A stretch of DNA of 64,000 nt from Syngnathus acus (taxonomy: Eukaryota; Chordata; Actinopteri; Syngnathiformes; Syngnathidae), in NCBI RefSeq assembly GCF_901709675.1, contig NC_051089.1:6695476-6759475 (forward strand), given 5' to 3'. Under the pieces are notes generated by a model, which ran no database searches, was not told the origin of the DNA, and saw only the letters and a list, made by a program, of their open reading frames with translations. Positions 37,755 through 50,800 of this stretch are shown in pieces. The number at the start of each line of letters is the position of its first letter. Position 1 is the stretch's first letter. The translations under genes were made by a program, and so were the position numbers.

Positions 37755-37830
37755 TAATTTTTTGGAATGTGGGAAGAAACTGAAGTCACCGGAGAAGCAT
37801 GAGGAGCACATGATCTGAACCCAGATTGTG
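37755..37830 (-). repeat. Old SINE fragment, right part
   Basis: ttttggaatgtgggaagaaa then ctgaagtcaccggagaa matches the SINE block with ggaggaaaccggagtgcctg, followed by an agcacatgatctgaaccc stretch. It continues the fragment at 37371-37425 in the same orientation; about 330 bp of other sequence, including the tRNA-Glu-like piece, separates them. Confidence 0.5.
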
Positions 37831-40493
37831 TAGTATTCTTAGTGCTTGTTTTTTTAGTTACCTTTTAAAAAAGTGCTTCTCAATCTCTCACTTGATCAAC
37901 GAGTGACTCGTTCTTTCTTCACCTGTCAGTCTCTTTTCCATACACAAAAATCTCCATGTCTCCCTCTCTTTCAATCCCTCACTCCTCCCTTCCTCTGTCG
38001 GATTGAGGTTGTCCATCAGTGAGATGAGGGCCAGACACAAAGCTATCCTCGGAGGGTTAGACACTGACAGCTCGGGGCTTGTTATCCAGGCCAGATATAG
38101 TGGCGACACGTTCGATTGCAGCTGTGCACCGAGATGGTCAGAGACTCGGCACGGATCATATAAACAGCGTGGGCTCTCATCAGATCTTGGAAGCCTTCAT
38201 CAGATTGGAACTTTTTGAGACTGGCCTGCTCCTACTCTCTTCTGACGTTTCATCACATTCCCGTACTATTCATTAGTTGAAGGAGTCTATTCAGGATTAA
38301 TGGAAAAGGTTGCATTTTGTCATAATGTGCTATTTGTTTACTTGGTAACAAACTGAGATTTTAGATTTTAGAATAACAATCATAAATATAGATGGTTTGC
38401 ATCACAGATGAAAAATAAGACTTATAATAGATGTTGAGTGAAACTGGAGTTTAAACTGAGATGAAGTACTATTATGACTAAATGAATTGGAATTGAGGCA
38501 GACGTGGCAGAACTAATAAATCATGTTGTTCCCCAGAGAATAAACACGGATGTGTACACAATATTGTTGAGGAATCGCCTGTCAGAGTCTACCAGAACAC
38601 TAATCATCTTCAGATCATATTTGATATTGTTGTGGACTCATTTTCAACAATACTCATGACTTTAATTCAACTTAGAGACTCATTTCTAACATTGATAGGT
38701 GCTGCTGCTTTGGTTAGCAACAGCCATCTCATATTGCTGGAGCGTTGTAACTGACTTGTGAGCCAAAATTCAAACCCAGAACAACTTAACAGTGATGCAA
38801 TTTTGGTCAGCTGACTTCAAATATACTCAGCAGTTAATTATGTAATGTATGTGAAGTTGAATGACTACCTATTTAATCTGCTAGAAAAATGGGAAGGATA
38901 TGTTTATTAACTTGAATCTCTAATTAGTTCATCCCCGGCATCTATATAAATGGATAAAATCCAATAATATTTTGGTTTTATTTTGCCTACTTGGTTGTTA
39001 TGCTGAGCAAAACTGTTTTGACAGCACGCGCTGCCCTTGAAGGTGCCTTGAAGCAGCTTGGGGAAAAAAAAAGGCTTCTGCTCTCGGAAGGGAGCGGCAC
39101 GTTGCAACCCAATAAAGAATGGAGAGACTAGAGGAGGGGAAAACAGGACAGAGAGCAATGGCTGCACCATTAAGAAATAGCCTCTAAACTGCATCTGACA
39201 ATGGCCGGGATTGCATCGGAGCACAATTCAACAAAAGGTAAAGTGGCCATTTGAGAGGATGTGCAGGGGGGAATTTGTGTTCCTCAATTGGGCTGGGGGA
39301 ATGTCCAGAGATGTAGTCCTGCATACTAGCACCCCGTTTAAGCATGCGAGGGCGAGAAGAGCAGAGAAGAATGGGCTCCAATGCTTAACCTTAGCACTGT
39401 GCAGTACTCCATGGAGAGATGTTGTGGTGTAGCTGGAGGGATTTGCTGGGAATATTCAAGTAGGAGCCACGGGTGGATTTCTCCATGTGGAACCATAATC
39501 TTGACCCAGTCTGCACATAACTTGATATATAGGATGAAGGAAGGTAAAGGATTTTAGGGTTACTGCATGAGCGTGAGTATAAGTGGGCGGGGCATTTGCA
39601 TACGGTATGTACCTCTTGCCCAGAGTGCTAAACAAGTGAATGAAAGTTTTTGAGTTTGTGACTAAAGTGCAGTGTAAGGAGAAGTCCCACTAAATGCTTT
39701 CATTACTGTTTTTGTGTATTTTAATAAAGAGACTGGGAAATCTTTATTAAAGCAGCATAGTATTACTTAAAAAAACCACACGTAATGGCTTAATATGATT
39801 GCACCGTTCCCCCTTTTTTAATCTTTCCACTCAAGCAGTGGTAAAAAAAAAATCACTTGAGTTAAACTAATTTGCACTTGTAATAAACCTTGAAAATGCT
39901 TTTACTGATTTGTACGCTCTTCAAGCGCAAATTACTGCCGTGACAAGTGTGCCCGCATTTTGTGCTGTTTTCCCTCCATCCAAGTCCATTGCTCACTCCT
40001 ACTTTGTAGGCTGCGAGGCATAACAAAGACCAGCGGAGCCGCGATATTGGCAATCACACAAGCGCCTCAATATTTAATGAGCGGAGTAAATTAGCCATAC
40101 AAAGCAATCTATTGAGCCTTTCCTCTCCACTTTGCTGATACATGCACACGATATTACACACAGAGGTGGGATACACAGCTGAGCCTGAAAATTTTGCAGA
40201 ATGACTTGCAAGCTGGAACACACGCAGGCACAAATCATAAACTAAAATGACATTTTATCGGAACAAAACTCCTGTTTCCTTCTTTTTACATGGAAAAAAG
40301 TCACCAAAGTAAGACAAGCGTCTACCAGGGGAAATTGCTGTTAAATTCTACCTTCACTGTCCAAACAGCAAGACCATTGTAGCCAGCAGTGTAATCCCTG
40401 CACTCACTCAACTAAAGCTGATTCACGAGTATCACAAGAGACTTGTCACGCTCCACCAGCCTGCCTTTTTGGGGAAATAATTGGATAAATACG
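37831..40493. other. Non-coding spacer, possible regulatory blocks
   Basis: Stretches 37985-38270 and 40000-40140 are GC-richer, unique and motif-dense (the latter with caatatttaatgagcggag and taaattagccatacaaag). No exon is supported. Confidence 0.45.
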
Positions 40494-40572
40494 GCCTGTG
40501 ATTGGCTGACGACCAGTCTAGGGAAGGATAGACTTCAGCTCACCTGTGCCTCAAATGAGGATATGGCCAGAT
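40494..40572 (+). repeat. 3' part of a SINE/L2 repeat
   Basis: cctgtgattggctgacgacc then agtctaggga and agacttcagctcacctgtg follow the 3' portion of the SINE/L2 family in plus orientation. The 3' tail leads directly into the microsatellite that follows. Confidence 0.65.
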
Positions 40573-40695
40573 AGATATATAGCTAGCTAGCTAGACAGGT
40601 AGATCTACCTAGGTAGGTAGGTAGGTAGGTAGGTAGGTAGGTAGGTAGGTAGGTAGGTAGGTAGGTAGGTAGGTAGGTAGGTAGGTAGATACTAG
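40573..40695. repeat. (GATA/GCTA) lead-in and (GTAG)20 microsatellite
   Basis: ATAG and CTAG units pass into a perfect GTAG tract of about 80 bp (40610-40689). It begins where the SINE/L2 tail ends, so it probably grew from that tail's tetranucleotide repeats. Confidence 0.92.
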
Positions 40696-41249
40696 ACTAG
40701 TCTCGTCCATTTGTTCCATTTCATTCTCGCAGAACTCTCTTCTCTGCTCGTCTGACAACTTTTCACATCGGGCCGCACACGGTGATTAAATAACGCCAGA
40801 CAGGAGCCTCTTCAGAGCGCCGCTCGCAGTGATCAACTTCAAGTTGATTTTCAAAAAGCTGCATGTGGCCAAGCTCTACACGCTCTTAGCGGTGTTCCCA
40901 AACGATGAGGAACAATTTACATTTAATGTCGCCGCCTCAACGCACGGCACAGATGCTGTATCATAAAACAGATGGTCCTGCTCTATAGACACGTTCTCCT
41001 CTAGCATTTTATGGTTTTATTTTCTTCACGGTTGAAACTGTAGGCTCTGAATAGTGCTCATAACCTTTTCTCTGATAACCTTTATGCTTTTGTCAATCGA
41101 TGAAAGTATTTGTTGATTGAGGCACCGCCAAACCTCCAAAGTGGAACACAACCCATTCCATGATGGACATTCAAGCTTTTGTAAATGTCCAAAACACATT
41201 TCAACTTAACAAACAATAGGAATTATACTTCACACAATAAGCAAAATGT

Positions 41250-41305
41250 GACATTAAAAAAGTAAAAGTAGGAATCTGACATTAAAAAAGTAAAAGTAGG
41301 AATCT
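41250..41305. repeat. 28-bp perfect tandem duplication
   Basis: Two exact copies of a 28-bp unit starting gacattaaaaaagtaaaagt (41250 and 41278). Exact identity suggests a recent slippage event. Confidence 0.9.
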
Positions 41306-41548
41306 GCTTTCCTGTAAAGTTTGTTCCAATAACCAATGCACCTTTTTGGGAAGACCCGAGGACATCTGTATTTTTTCCCCCATTTTTCATTAAAGTGTGC
41401 AGAACTTTAACCCTGCTGCCTGCAGCAATCCCCCCACGGATGGTCGTGTCTTTTTAGGGACATATCCGTCCCAGCTGAGCAGTGCCACTGTTCCTCATCC
41501 TGGAAGGATGTACTGTAATTGGTTGCTCCTGGGAACTGACTATTCTCA

Positions 41549-41720
41549 TACAGTGGCTATAAAGTCTGTACCCCCCTGTTCAAATGTCAAAGGTTTTTTG
41601 TTGTATAAAAAGAGATATAATAAATACTTTAAAGTTTCCTTCCATACATGTGACCTATACAACTTGTGAAAATCAATCGAAAAGGGCGAAGCAAATATCT
41701 TGTCCACGTGTGCCAAATTT
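41549..41720 (+). repeat. Degenerate Tc1-like/MITE end
   Basis: The stretch begins TACAGTGGCTATAAAGTCTG, then taccccccctg-type sequence and ttcaaatgtcaaaggttttt. This resembles a common fish Tc1-type terminal repeat (TA followed by CAGTGGATATAAAAAGTC). Internal words such as atgtgacctatacaacttgt also fit that family. The opposite inverted end was not found, so this is a truncated copy. Confidence 0.5.
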
Positions 41721-43289
41721 ACCAGACTTCTTTTCACTTTCCAGTGATTTTGTGTGTGGATTTTTTTCCGTTGCCTATTTCAAACTTACAAACTGTTGGC
41801 CTTGAAGGGGTTAAATGGAAATAAGGCTGTGAATCTAGAAATGACTCCGCTTAGTGATTCTGCAACCAAACTGATAGGCTATTTGAACGCCTCAAAGGCA
41901 TAACACACCTTGTCTGAAGTGTTCTCTAATAGATAACGACTGATAACATCTGCATTTAATGGACAGGCAAGTCAAGCAACATCTTTGTAGACGTGAGTGT
42001 TATTGTGTGTGTTTGCCTGAGATACATATTTATCAGCCCACTCCGATTGCTGAGGCCAATGCAACAGACTGCTCAGAAGGACGCGTGGGGTGTAAGGGCA
42101 GCTTGTGACCATGGGGCGATTGTCTGACTTGATTTCTTCATCAGCAGGTGCCAAGGTCCACTGACACATGGGCATGCACATCCACAAACACACACATGCA
42201 GCATGCTCATGGAATGAAGCATATGCATAAGCAAAATCGCTGGCCAGTGAGGGTCCGGCACCTTGTGCTCAGGTCACATGCTGGGGTAACACTTGATCCG
42301 TCCATATGATCACTTTGGACGGGTATTCCGTCTCATTTTCTGCCCTACTTATTCTGGTGGTAATTAAATACATAAGCCTGCATGTTTCTTCTATTTGCTG
42401 CCGATGCTTTTCCTGTTGTGTGATTGATGTCATGGCGTTGGTGAGGACGACATTTGCTTTGACAAGTCAAAAGTAAGATATTTAAAAAAACAATCTAAGC
42501 TCCTTAACGGCATCTTGAATCTTTTTTTCTTTACTCCTGTAGCAGAGTACAACATTAAATACTAAATGGTTCAGTGAAGATGTTAATGTTGTGAAGGTAG
42601 AGTGTACAGCTAATTCCAGCAAGGCAAGAAATACAAGGCTAAAATTCTTAATCTTTTGGGCAATTCTGATTAAATATGACGACAGAAATGTTACTAAAGG
42701 CACATTTTAAGTTCTAAAAAATTTACATGATTGCCTTAGTGTAGAGTGGAATCGATTCTGATCAATGCTCCTACATTGCGATTCATTTCAGGAACCTCCA
42801 TTTGCCCGCTGCACGACTCGAGCAATAAATAAATGTTAGCAGAGAACGTGAACTAGGCATGAGGTCTGCTTCGTATGCTGCGATTGCACATGCACACGAG
42901 TGCGTATTCACAGTTCTTCCCAAGGCGTGTCCTGAGAGTTGGTTATTTTCTCTCTCCTCTGGCCTTGCCGCCACATCATGCCGAGTCAGTTATGAGTGGC
43001 AGAGGGAGTCCCTTAAGTAAACGATACAAAGGATGCATTATGGATCCTCACGGAGGTAAACAGGACCCTGTGACCTTTTGGACTACTGGAGCGAGACACA
43101 GAGGTAAAAGTCAGCCCCCATTCCTCCAAAAAGCAGACGCCTGGATATATTTTCCATTACAGCAATATGTGGTTGGAGCCCCACGATGAGGGTCTGATCA
43201 TATTAATGTGCATTGGATATTTTGCTCCCTTTTTTCATGCAGTTTCTCTGCATTTCTATGCAATAGTCAATTTTGTTGACCGAGCATCT

Positions 43290-43590
43290 CGTGTAGAACC
43301 AAGATGTGGTCAGGGGCAAGCAGATTTTCAGGTGTGGTCAGGTAAGCTAGGTTGGCAACAGGAGCCAAAACAGGTCTGAAGCACAACCAGATTACCCAAC
43401 CAGAAGTGACAGCAATGCAGGGTATAAGTAGCTAGTTAACGAGTTGGGAGCAGGTGTGGAAATGAGCAGCAGGTAGGTAATGAGCAACAGGTAAGTGCTG
43501 ATCACTATTTAACAGGATGGGAGGGGCAGGAGCAGAGAAAGAACTGTGGAGGTGCTGATGGCGCCTCATAATAAATATAACATTGGTGAA
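43290..43590. repeat. Probable degenerate interspersed repeat, class unknown
   Basis: The block is purine-rich with short related phrases (gagcaggtgtggaaatgagc, agcaggtaggtaatgagc, caacaggtaagtgctgatc) and ends near ataaatataacattg. It is similar in style to the centre of the hAT element at about 10870-11040 (aaatacaaggcaggtaacga). I suspect both derive from one fish repeat family. I cannot name the family. Confidence 0.35.
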
Positions 43591-45825
43591 AATAGGTGGA
43601 CAATACTTTATTTACTTTTATTAATGTGATTATTTAAAAACTTTATAATGTATTCTAAAAGTGCATTAAAAGTCTAGTCTATTTTTAGACTAAATAAAAA
43701 AAATTATTTATTTCTAATAGAAAATAAAAATATTATTTCTATATGTATATTGAACTGATTTTTGGTCTTACAAAAATATTATAATGTGACTAAAGTTTCA
43801 TTCTTATTTGTTTCTCATATTATGAAGAGAGGTGTTAACTGCAGATCTCACAGAAGATTGCCGCTACAATCTTGATTGGATCAAAAGTACAAAAAACAAC
43901 AAGAAAATGGATTAATGTCACATTTAATCATCTGACACTAGCAGGTTATCTTCCAACCATGTCAGATCACAGATGGTATCCCAGTCAGATTTATTTTCTT
44001 TCACACATATTAAACTTAAAAAAAGTCCATTAAGAATTCATTTCACAGTTTATGACCCTGCACCGGCTTCTCCCAACACATTAACTGTCGGCTTTGTGAC
44101 ACAACTTCCTGTGAGGTCTTGGATAAGCTTAATACTACCAAAATAGAAACATAAATTGTGGAAATGCCAATGGTGGTGAGTGAGAAGCAACTGAGTGACG
44201 CTCTCCAGACCCAAATTATGTCACTGTCCATATAAACCAAGAGGAAACCTTCATGTGGGAGACCCGGAAGTACCCACAAACCTCATCAAACACTTTTTTC
44301 CATCTAACATGACTTAACTGACATCTCTTATATAAGTTCACATGAATGAAGTCCACACGGGCTACTAACCTACTTCCTTAAGAGATATACTTTTCCGAGG
44401 TGGCTTTAGAACAATGAGTCCCAGAGTAGAGGCATCAAGAAAAAAATAGCCTGGGGTATTTGTCATTGTCATCTGTGACAAAGTGGGGATTTGTCATTGT
44501 TAGGACAGACTCCAGTGGCTACAAATGTTTCTTTCATATGTTGCTAAAAAAAACAAACTACAACCTCTGGAGTAACAGTAAGTGTACATTGGAGGTTTAA
44601 GCAACTCTCACTGTGATCCAAGCGCATCTCCCACATATGTTAATGTTATACTGTGACTTTAGAGAATGTTGAAAACTCACAAGAGTTTACTGTGCCTCAT
44701 TTTCTTCACCACTGCTTTCATTCCAGAAAGACCAGATTGAATGGCGTCTACTTTGGAAGACTAGCTGAGACAAAAAAAAAAATTAAATCAACAGTTTTGA
44801 TGGAAGTGGGAAAAGAGCCTGCTCATTACCACCGACAGTGTGGCAAGCATATTGTGCCAATGCAAATTTTTTTTTTTTGGTCTAAAGAACCTCATTACAG
44901 TTAATCTGTGCTTTTAAATCATGTTACAACAAAAATAACTTGAGAACACGGCTGGCTTTCCCAACACCCGCTTGTCCTATTTAATGGTCTTAGGAAGAAA
45001 AACGACCAATATTTTGGAGGGACTAATTAGCAGATTTTTTTTTCAACATAGGAAGATATTTTAGTATGTACAAAGTGCATAATTAATAAGCCAAGAAACT
45101 TAAATGGCTTCTGGGGTGTTAAGCATTAATTACATCTGAAAATTAACATATCCGCCCCATCATTTTTTTTCCCCACAGTGAATTGAACACTGCAGAATCG
45201 ACAGTGAGAAAGAAGGCTTGCTCCAAGGGGGCCTGCCGAGGTCACGAACTCCCAAACTTTACAAGCATGTGTTGTTTTAATGTAATTTATTAACTACTTC
45301 AGGCCAGTTTGATCCATGACACAACCTGCCACTGTAACTGTTTTAGAGTCCAAATGATTCTCAATGCTATGCTAACAGCGCTATGCTATTTACTTCTATT
45401 TGTTAGGATTTAACCTGACTATGCGGCATAAAACCTAATCCGACCTTTGCCATCATGAAAAGTTTAAATATGATACATGTAATGTTTGAGAACACTATTT
45501 CATCATTAATTATGTAAGGGCACATATCTGTAAAGAATTGTACTGTTCTGCCCATTTTTCTTTTCCGTTGCTTCTTGATTAAAGTCGTTGATCATAGCAG
45601 CCCATGATCTTCTTGTCTGTGTTTATTACTGTCTGCAGTACACGCCTACACTAAAGCAGAAAATGTTTTAAAGTGATATGAATAGAAATATCCAAAATGA
45701 TAGAAAAAATTGTCTTGCATCATATTCATTCTCCGGTTTTAAATAAAATATGTTGTTCAAATGTATTCCCAGAATACAAACGGTTCGTAATCCAGCTCAT
45801 TGTGTGAAACCTCTACCCCCTCATG

Positions 45826-45866
45826 TCAGGTGACCAGGTTGCGAATCACTGATCTGAGCAAAGCAA
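45826..45866 (-). repeat. Possible hAT terminal remnant
   Basis: On the minus strand CAGTGATTCGCAACCTGG resembles a hAT end of the type CAGTGGTTCTCAACCTGG. No partner end or target duplication was recognised. Confidence 0.3.
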
Positions 45867-47241
45867 TCATAGTCCTGTTCATCTTCCAGCAACTTGGGTC
45901 TCCATCTGTGTGCTCGCGTGTCTCAGATCCTGTCCGGAGCCCATCGTCGGACCCCAGGTGGCGGCCATCTGGGTCTCGCAGCTTAACACGCAGCATGGCT
46001 GCTTGTGTTAGGAAAGCATGCATGTGTTCATATGACGGTGATCGTCGAGGGTGTTCTCATGTGTCAACTCACACATTTCAATGTGGATGATTTTTTTTTT
46101 CAGATTTGGCCAACATGCAGAAGAGAGGTGAAGGGGCTTGATGATAGTCAAGTTGGGTCTGGCATGAAAATATTGTGCAGTGGGAGTGAAATGTGCGTGA
46201 AATGCATATTAGACTGAGTTTCTCATACTTGCTCACAAGCTTTTCCTCTCTCGTCTCACTCTCAAAGTTATGACACACTGACTGGGTTGACGTTTGCAGT
46301 AGTTATTAAATGTTAGGTCAGTTCATAATGTCTTATGGAGAGCCACTTGCTTATCTGGAAGAAGTCTGGAACCTGAGGATGGCTTCCACATCTTCAGCTA
46401 AACAGGTTTTGAATTGGTATCGAATCAAATCATCTGGTATTGTCCATGAGTACTATATAATTTGTATTTTAGAAGTAACTTGAGCAACACTGGGTATCAT
46501 ACAAAATAATAAAAGCAAGTTAAATACAGCCAACATTTGTCTTCAGTTCCTCGAGTGTCAGTGTTATGAATGTCCCGTATTCACACGCTTTGGGACACGT
46601 GTTGTCAGAGCCCACACAGCTCCTGCTTAGAGTTGATTTACACTCTTGTTGTGGACAAGCCAAGAGCTATTGTTCTCACCTTCTCTGCACAACCTTCTTC
46701 ACCGCAGCATCAATCACACCATAACGCTAACACACCTCTGCCATTGTGCTCACATATGAGGATCAGCTTTGTGTGCTTGCATGCTTACCTGACTAGCGTC
46801 TGTTGTGTCCCCAAAGCCCACCAGAGTACCAGCTATCAAAGTTACACAGGCTGTGCTGTGAAGCAGAAAAGTAAACAAATCGTGAACCGCCCAGAGTCTT
46901 TTGGAATAACTCACAGTGGCCATACATCATAGGGAGGTGGCCTGGATAAAAAAAAAACTGACAGATTTGGGTTCATAAACAAGGGTTATTTCACCACTGA
47001 CTTTGAGAACATGTGGGATTTGGAATGAATTCAGATTAGAATTAAAATTAACATTTTGGAAAGTCGCAGAGACAGCCATGTGTTCCCATTATTCCAAATC
47101 GAGAAATGAACCTGGGATTCTAGCAGTGTTATGAAAATGCTGATAGTTTTGTCCAACAATTGCCTGATTTTATTTAAGGCAGCTTGGGTTCAGTGACAGT
47201 GTGAATTGTTATCTGTATCTATATTATATGTGCCCGGAGCA

Positions 47242-47333
47242 CCAATACAGGATGTAGACTGCCTTCTGTCCACAATCAACTGGGGTAGGCTCCAGCTCCC
47301 CACGGCCAAGAGGAATCAAAAATGGATGGATAG
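47242..47333 (+). repeat. 3' part of a SINE/L2 repeat
   Basis: caggatgtagactgccttct, then aactggggtaggctccagct and a tail aaaaatggatggataga follow the conserved 3' end of the SINE/L2 family. The head is missing. Confidence 0.72.
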
Positions 47334-47804
47334 AGGGATACATTCTGAATTCACCTTTAGCTTAACACGGTGGTGCCCATGCATTTTTTTTTGCACTGGA
47401 TTTTTTTTTTTTTTTTATTTGGGCCAGTTTCAAATGAGTAAAAATCAGCATCAATGGAATAAATCCAGACGTTTTAATTTAACCGTCTCTTTGGTTTGAG
47501 TGAATATAAAAAAGGGACACCTGCTCTGCAAAACTGCAGTTCTCCTCATTCCTAAATCTGGATGGAACCCACACGGTCTCCCTATTAAGACACATGCCAT
47601 CTTCTTATGATGTAAGAAATATCAAATACATTTTGAATATCAAATGCATTTTCATTACTTTCTATTGGAAAAGCACTGAACAAAAGAAAATGAAGTCTCA
47701 GAAGTCCAAATCAAAAGGCCTAGCTGTGCTTTGGATGTTTCTGGTTTTCTTCAGTTTGCTAGCTTCTTCTTGGCTAAAAATTAAAAGAAGTCTTTGTTCA
47801 GCCA

Positions 47805-47832
47805 CGTGTGTGTGTGTGTGCGTGTGCGTGTG
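47805..47832. repeat. (GT)n microsatellite
   Basis: About 14 GT units with two CG interruptions. Confidence 0.9.
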
Positions 47833-50800
47833 GTGACTAAATGGAGCTCGACCACTGGAAACTTTTGAGTCATCTCTCATGACGGGGTCGTCGTCTATGT
47901 CATCTTTCCTCCCTCTTCATTTGTCAAGCTTGGACGGGAAGTCGGCGGATTGGTTCGCCGCGGTTATCGTCGAAGCTCAGCTGTTGCCGCTAAGACGTCC
48001 TGTCATCTTTATTGTGCTTGGGATCATTTTAACTTGGCTGCCTGTTTCACGATGTCTGAACGTAACCACGGCAACCTTTCCACAGAGGCTGTAAAAAATG
48101 TATAAAATTAAAAGATTATGAGTCACCCGACTCCAAATGGACCTTACCTCATAAACTCAAAATGAGTTTAATCCTTCACCCAAATATTCCAAAAGTTAAT
48201 CGATAAAATAATGTCAAAATAAGATACATAAAAATCAAACTATGGTAATTATCTCATAATGATTACAATCATTCTAATGTACGCATTGGGCGAAAATCAG
48301 CATTTTTATATCATTTCTCTAAATCTGGACTTGCACTTCATCAGTCACAGGTACCGCTGCAGTCTATCATGCTGGAATAGTTGCTAAGCAAAGATCAATG
48401 GCTTTTCATTTCATGCCTCATTGATCAGCGCGTGTGTATTCTGCTAATATAAAACTTGGGATGCTGTTTCGTCATCCTCTTTAATTACTCTCCCGATAGC
48501 AAGCGTGTTAACTACTTTATCATCCCTTCCACACAAAAAGAAATCTGTTCTTAAAATCATTATTTGGAGTTCATCCAAATTTGAGGCATCTTCCTTCTTC
48601 CCAGGACGCTGCATTTGAAATGACTAAACTAATAAAAACAGTTTATGCGTGTTTAGCATGCAATATCAATAGATTCAACTCTGTTTCCAGTGACTGGCTA
48701 GATTCAGTCAATTCAGTGAATTTGGTTTATGTATTACAGGCCGGGTACTTCATTTAAGGTTCATTCATTCATGTTTTTAAGGAATTTTCATGAATAGTGA
48801 TTCACTGTTTTTTTAGAAGTCTGTTGATCTGATATCCATTTTTTGGTCACACATAAAACCACACCGGTAATTTAAATGCTATTAGTTTCCTTAATTACGT
48901 GATATTATCAAAAATATATTTCATATTTGTGGTATTCTATTCTACACGTATGCACACCATAACCATTAAAAATCTTTTAGTTGTTGCAGTAACATGATTG
49001 AAAAAGTAGAGACAAGCAAAACCACAGTCAGTGGTTATTTTAAGACCTTTCAAGGTACGTCAGTGTCAAATACATCTTGCTTAATCTGACTTCATCACTG
49101 TGCCACTGAAGCGAATAGCTAATAGGTCTGAGCCTGAGCTGTACATCATCACAAATCCATACTAACATAAAAAGTAGTTAGGGGCATGAGGGAGAAAGTA
49201 AAATATATTTAAATGCATACAAATACAAATCCCTGACACTTTCTCTGCTACTTTCTTTTTTTATATGCAATTTCTCAGCCCTGGACTTTAATGGGAGAGA
49301 TCTAGGGAAGTAAATATTGCAAGTAAATTAAACTTTTCAAAACACCAGTCTACCATTTATTTTGCTAATAAAACCAGACACGGGTCTTATATTATCGGCA
49401 AAAATATCAGTTTCAATGTCAAACAATCACCATCATAAGATTTTTTTGTATCATAAAAACACTATTTTAATTATTTGAGGAAACATGACAATACTTCTCC
49501 GACATGGGCAAACAAAAGTGAGATTTTGTTGAAGGATGGCCAATGAGTTTACACGGGGCAGACAAAATCATGACACACGAGATTACGTTGAAGTAAACGA
49601 TTGCTGCAAACACTAGGAATAAAAAGTGTAAATCATTGTCAAAACAAGCTTTTGATGGTGTTGTCTCCCTGTAGTGCGGCCACTTTGAGATTTCTTGCTG
49701 GAAGAAAGCAAGGATTTCACAGAGAGCCGGGCGGAATGGTGATTTTGTGATTTTTAATTAAGGCCGTTGGTTATGTCTTTGGCTTGAACACAGTAGCAGC
49801 GTGGCACGCCGCTGTTTGCGATGGAGGAAAGCAGCACGTTGCGTCTCATTAGAGACACTCGCGGGGCCTCATCAAAGATCTTGCCTTCCTTCTCGCTGCC
49901 ACTTCCCTCCCTCAATTCAAGCCCACCTCCCCTTCCCGTCCTTTTTTCATAATGTACCGTTTTCCCAGTGCACCGCTCCCAAAAGCTCCAGGACATGCTC
50001 AACAAAGACTCCAGCAAAACACTCCTCAGGATGCTAAGTTTTGCTATGATACAAAACCACACTGAGTCCACATTTTTTTTCATGCAACTGTGGCGCTACG
50101 TGAATTAATGTTCCTTTGGCTCGTGTCTCCCCGTTGATGGCATAGAAAACATGCAGGACACCGGCCTCTGAGGACCGGAGTTGCCTCACCGTGCTTTATA
50201 TTCTGTTGCGCAATACAAATAAATTACAGGACTGATATAAACAAGCCAAATGTTCGAGTGAATTTTTGGGCAATTATTGTAAAGCAGATTTGGGAACTCT
50301 TGTTGAAAACGTGTCCTTGTTTGATGTAGCTACGCAAATAATAGAATTAATTCTCAGGCTATATCTCCAAAGTCATCGTTTTTATTTTGATTTAAAACCT
50401 GTTCTAAAACTTTATCTCGACGTATATTCGAGTGTACCAGCAACGTTTCTCATCTTATCCACAGGTTTGACAACAATTTATGGAAAGGTGCCTATTAGAG
50501 CGACACGATTGCAAAGCAGCAATTACTCGAAGAAGCAAAGCTGAAGTTGTGTGCAAATAAACGATCTAAAACCAAGTAAAGTGATCTCGCCCTCTCCGTG
50601 TCACACTCCGTTTGGTATTCCTCTCGACATTCTTGAGCAAATTGCTGTGAGACTTATAAAGGCAGCTTCCCGCAATAGAGCTATCACCTGGGAACTGCTC
50701 CGGGTCTACGATCTATGCCTCGTGCACTTCTAACTTGGAATGTGATTCCATCAGTCCGCCTGGCCAATTAAGCTCTAGCAGCACATATTGGAAATGTAAA

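Larger units (their letters stand above)
40696..47241. other. Non-coding stretch with scattered repeat remnants
   Basis: Besides the duplications and DNA-element scraps listed separately, 40780-41010 is a GC-richer unique block (taacgccagacaggagcc, cgtgtggcc-like words) that may be conserved. Stretch 43600-43800 is very AT-rich. No exon is supported. Confidence 0.45.

Noticed and set aside
44043-44279. 78-codon minus frame with a hydrophobic segment (TIYVSILVVLSLS)
   Set aside because: Considered as a membrane exon or GPI tail of the MAM gene, but the hydrophobic part is followed by about 30 polar residues and no acceptor fits the phase.
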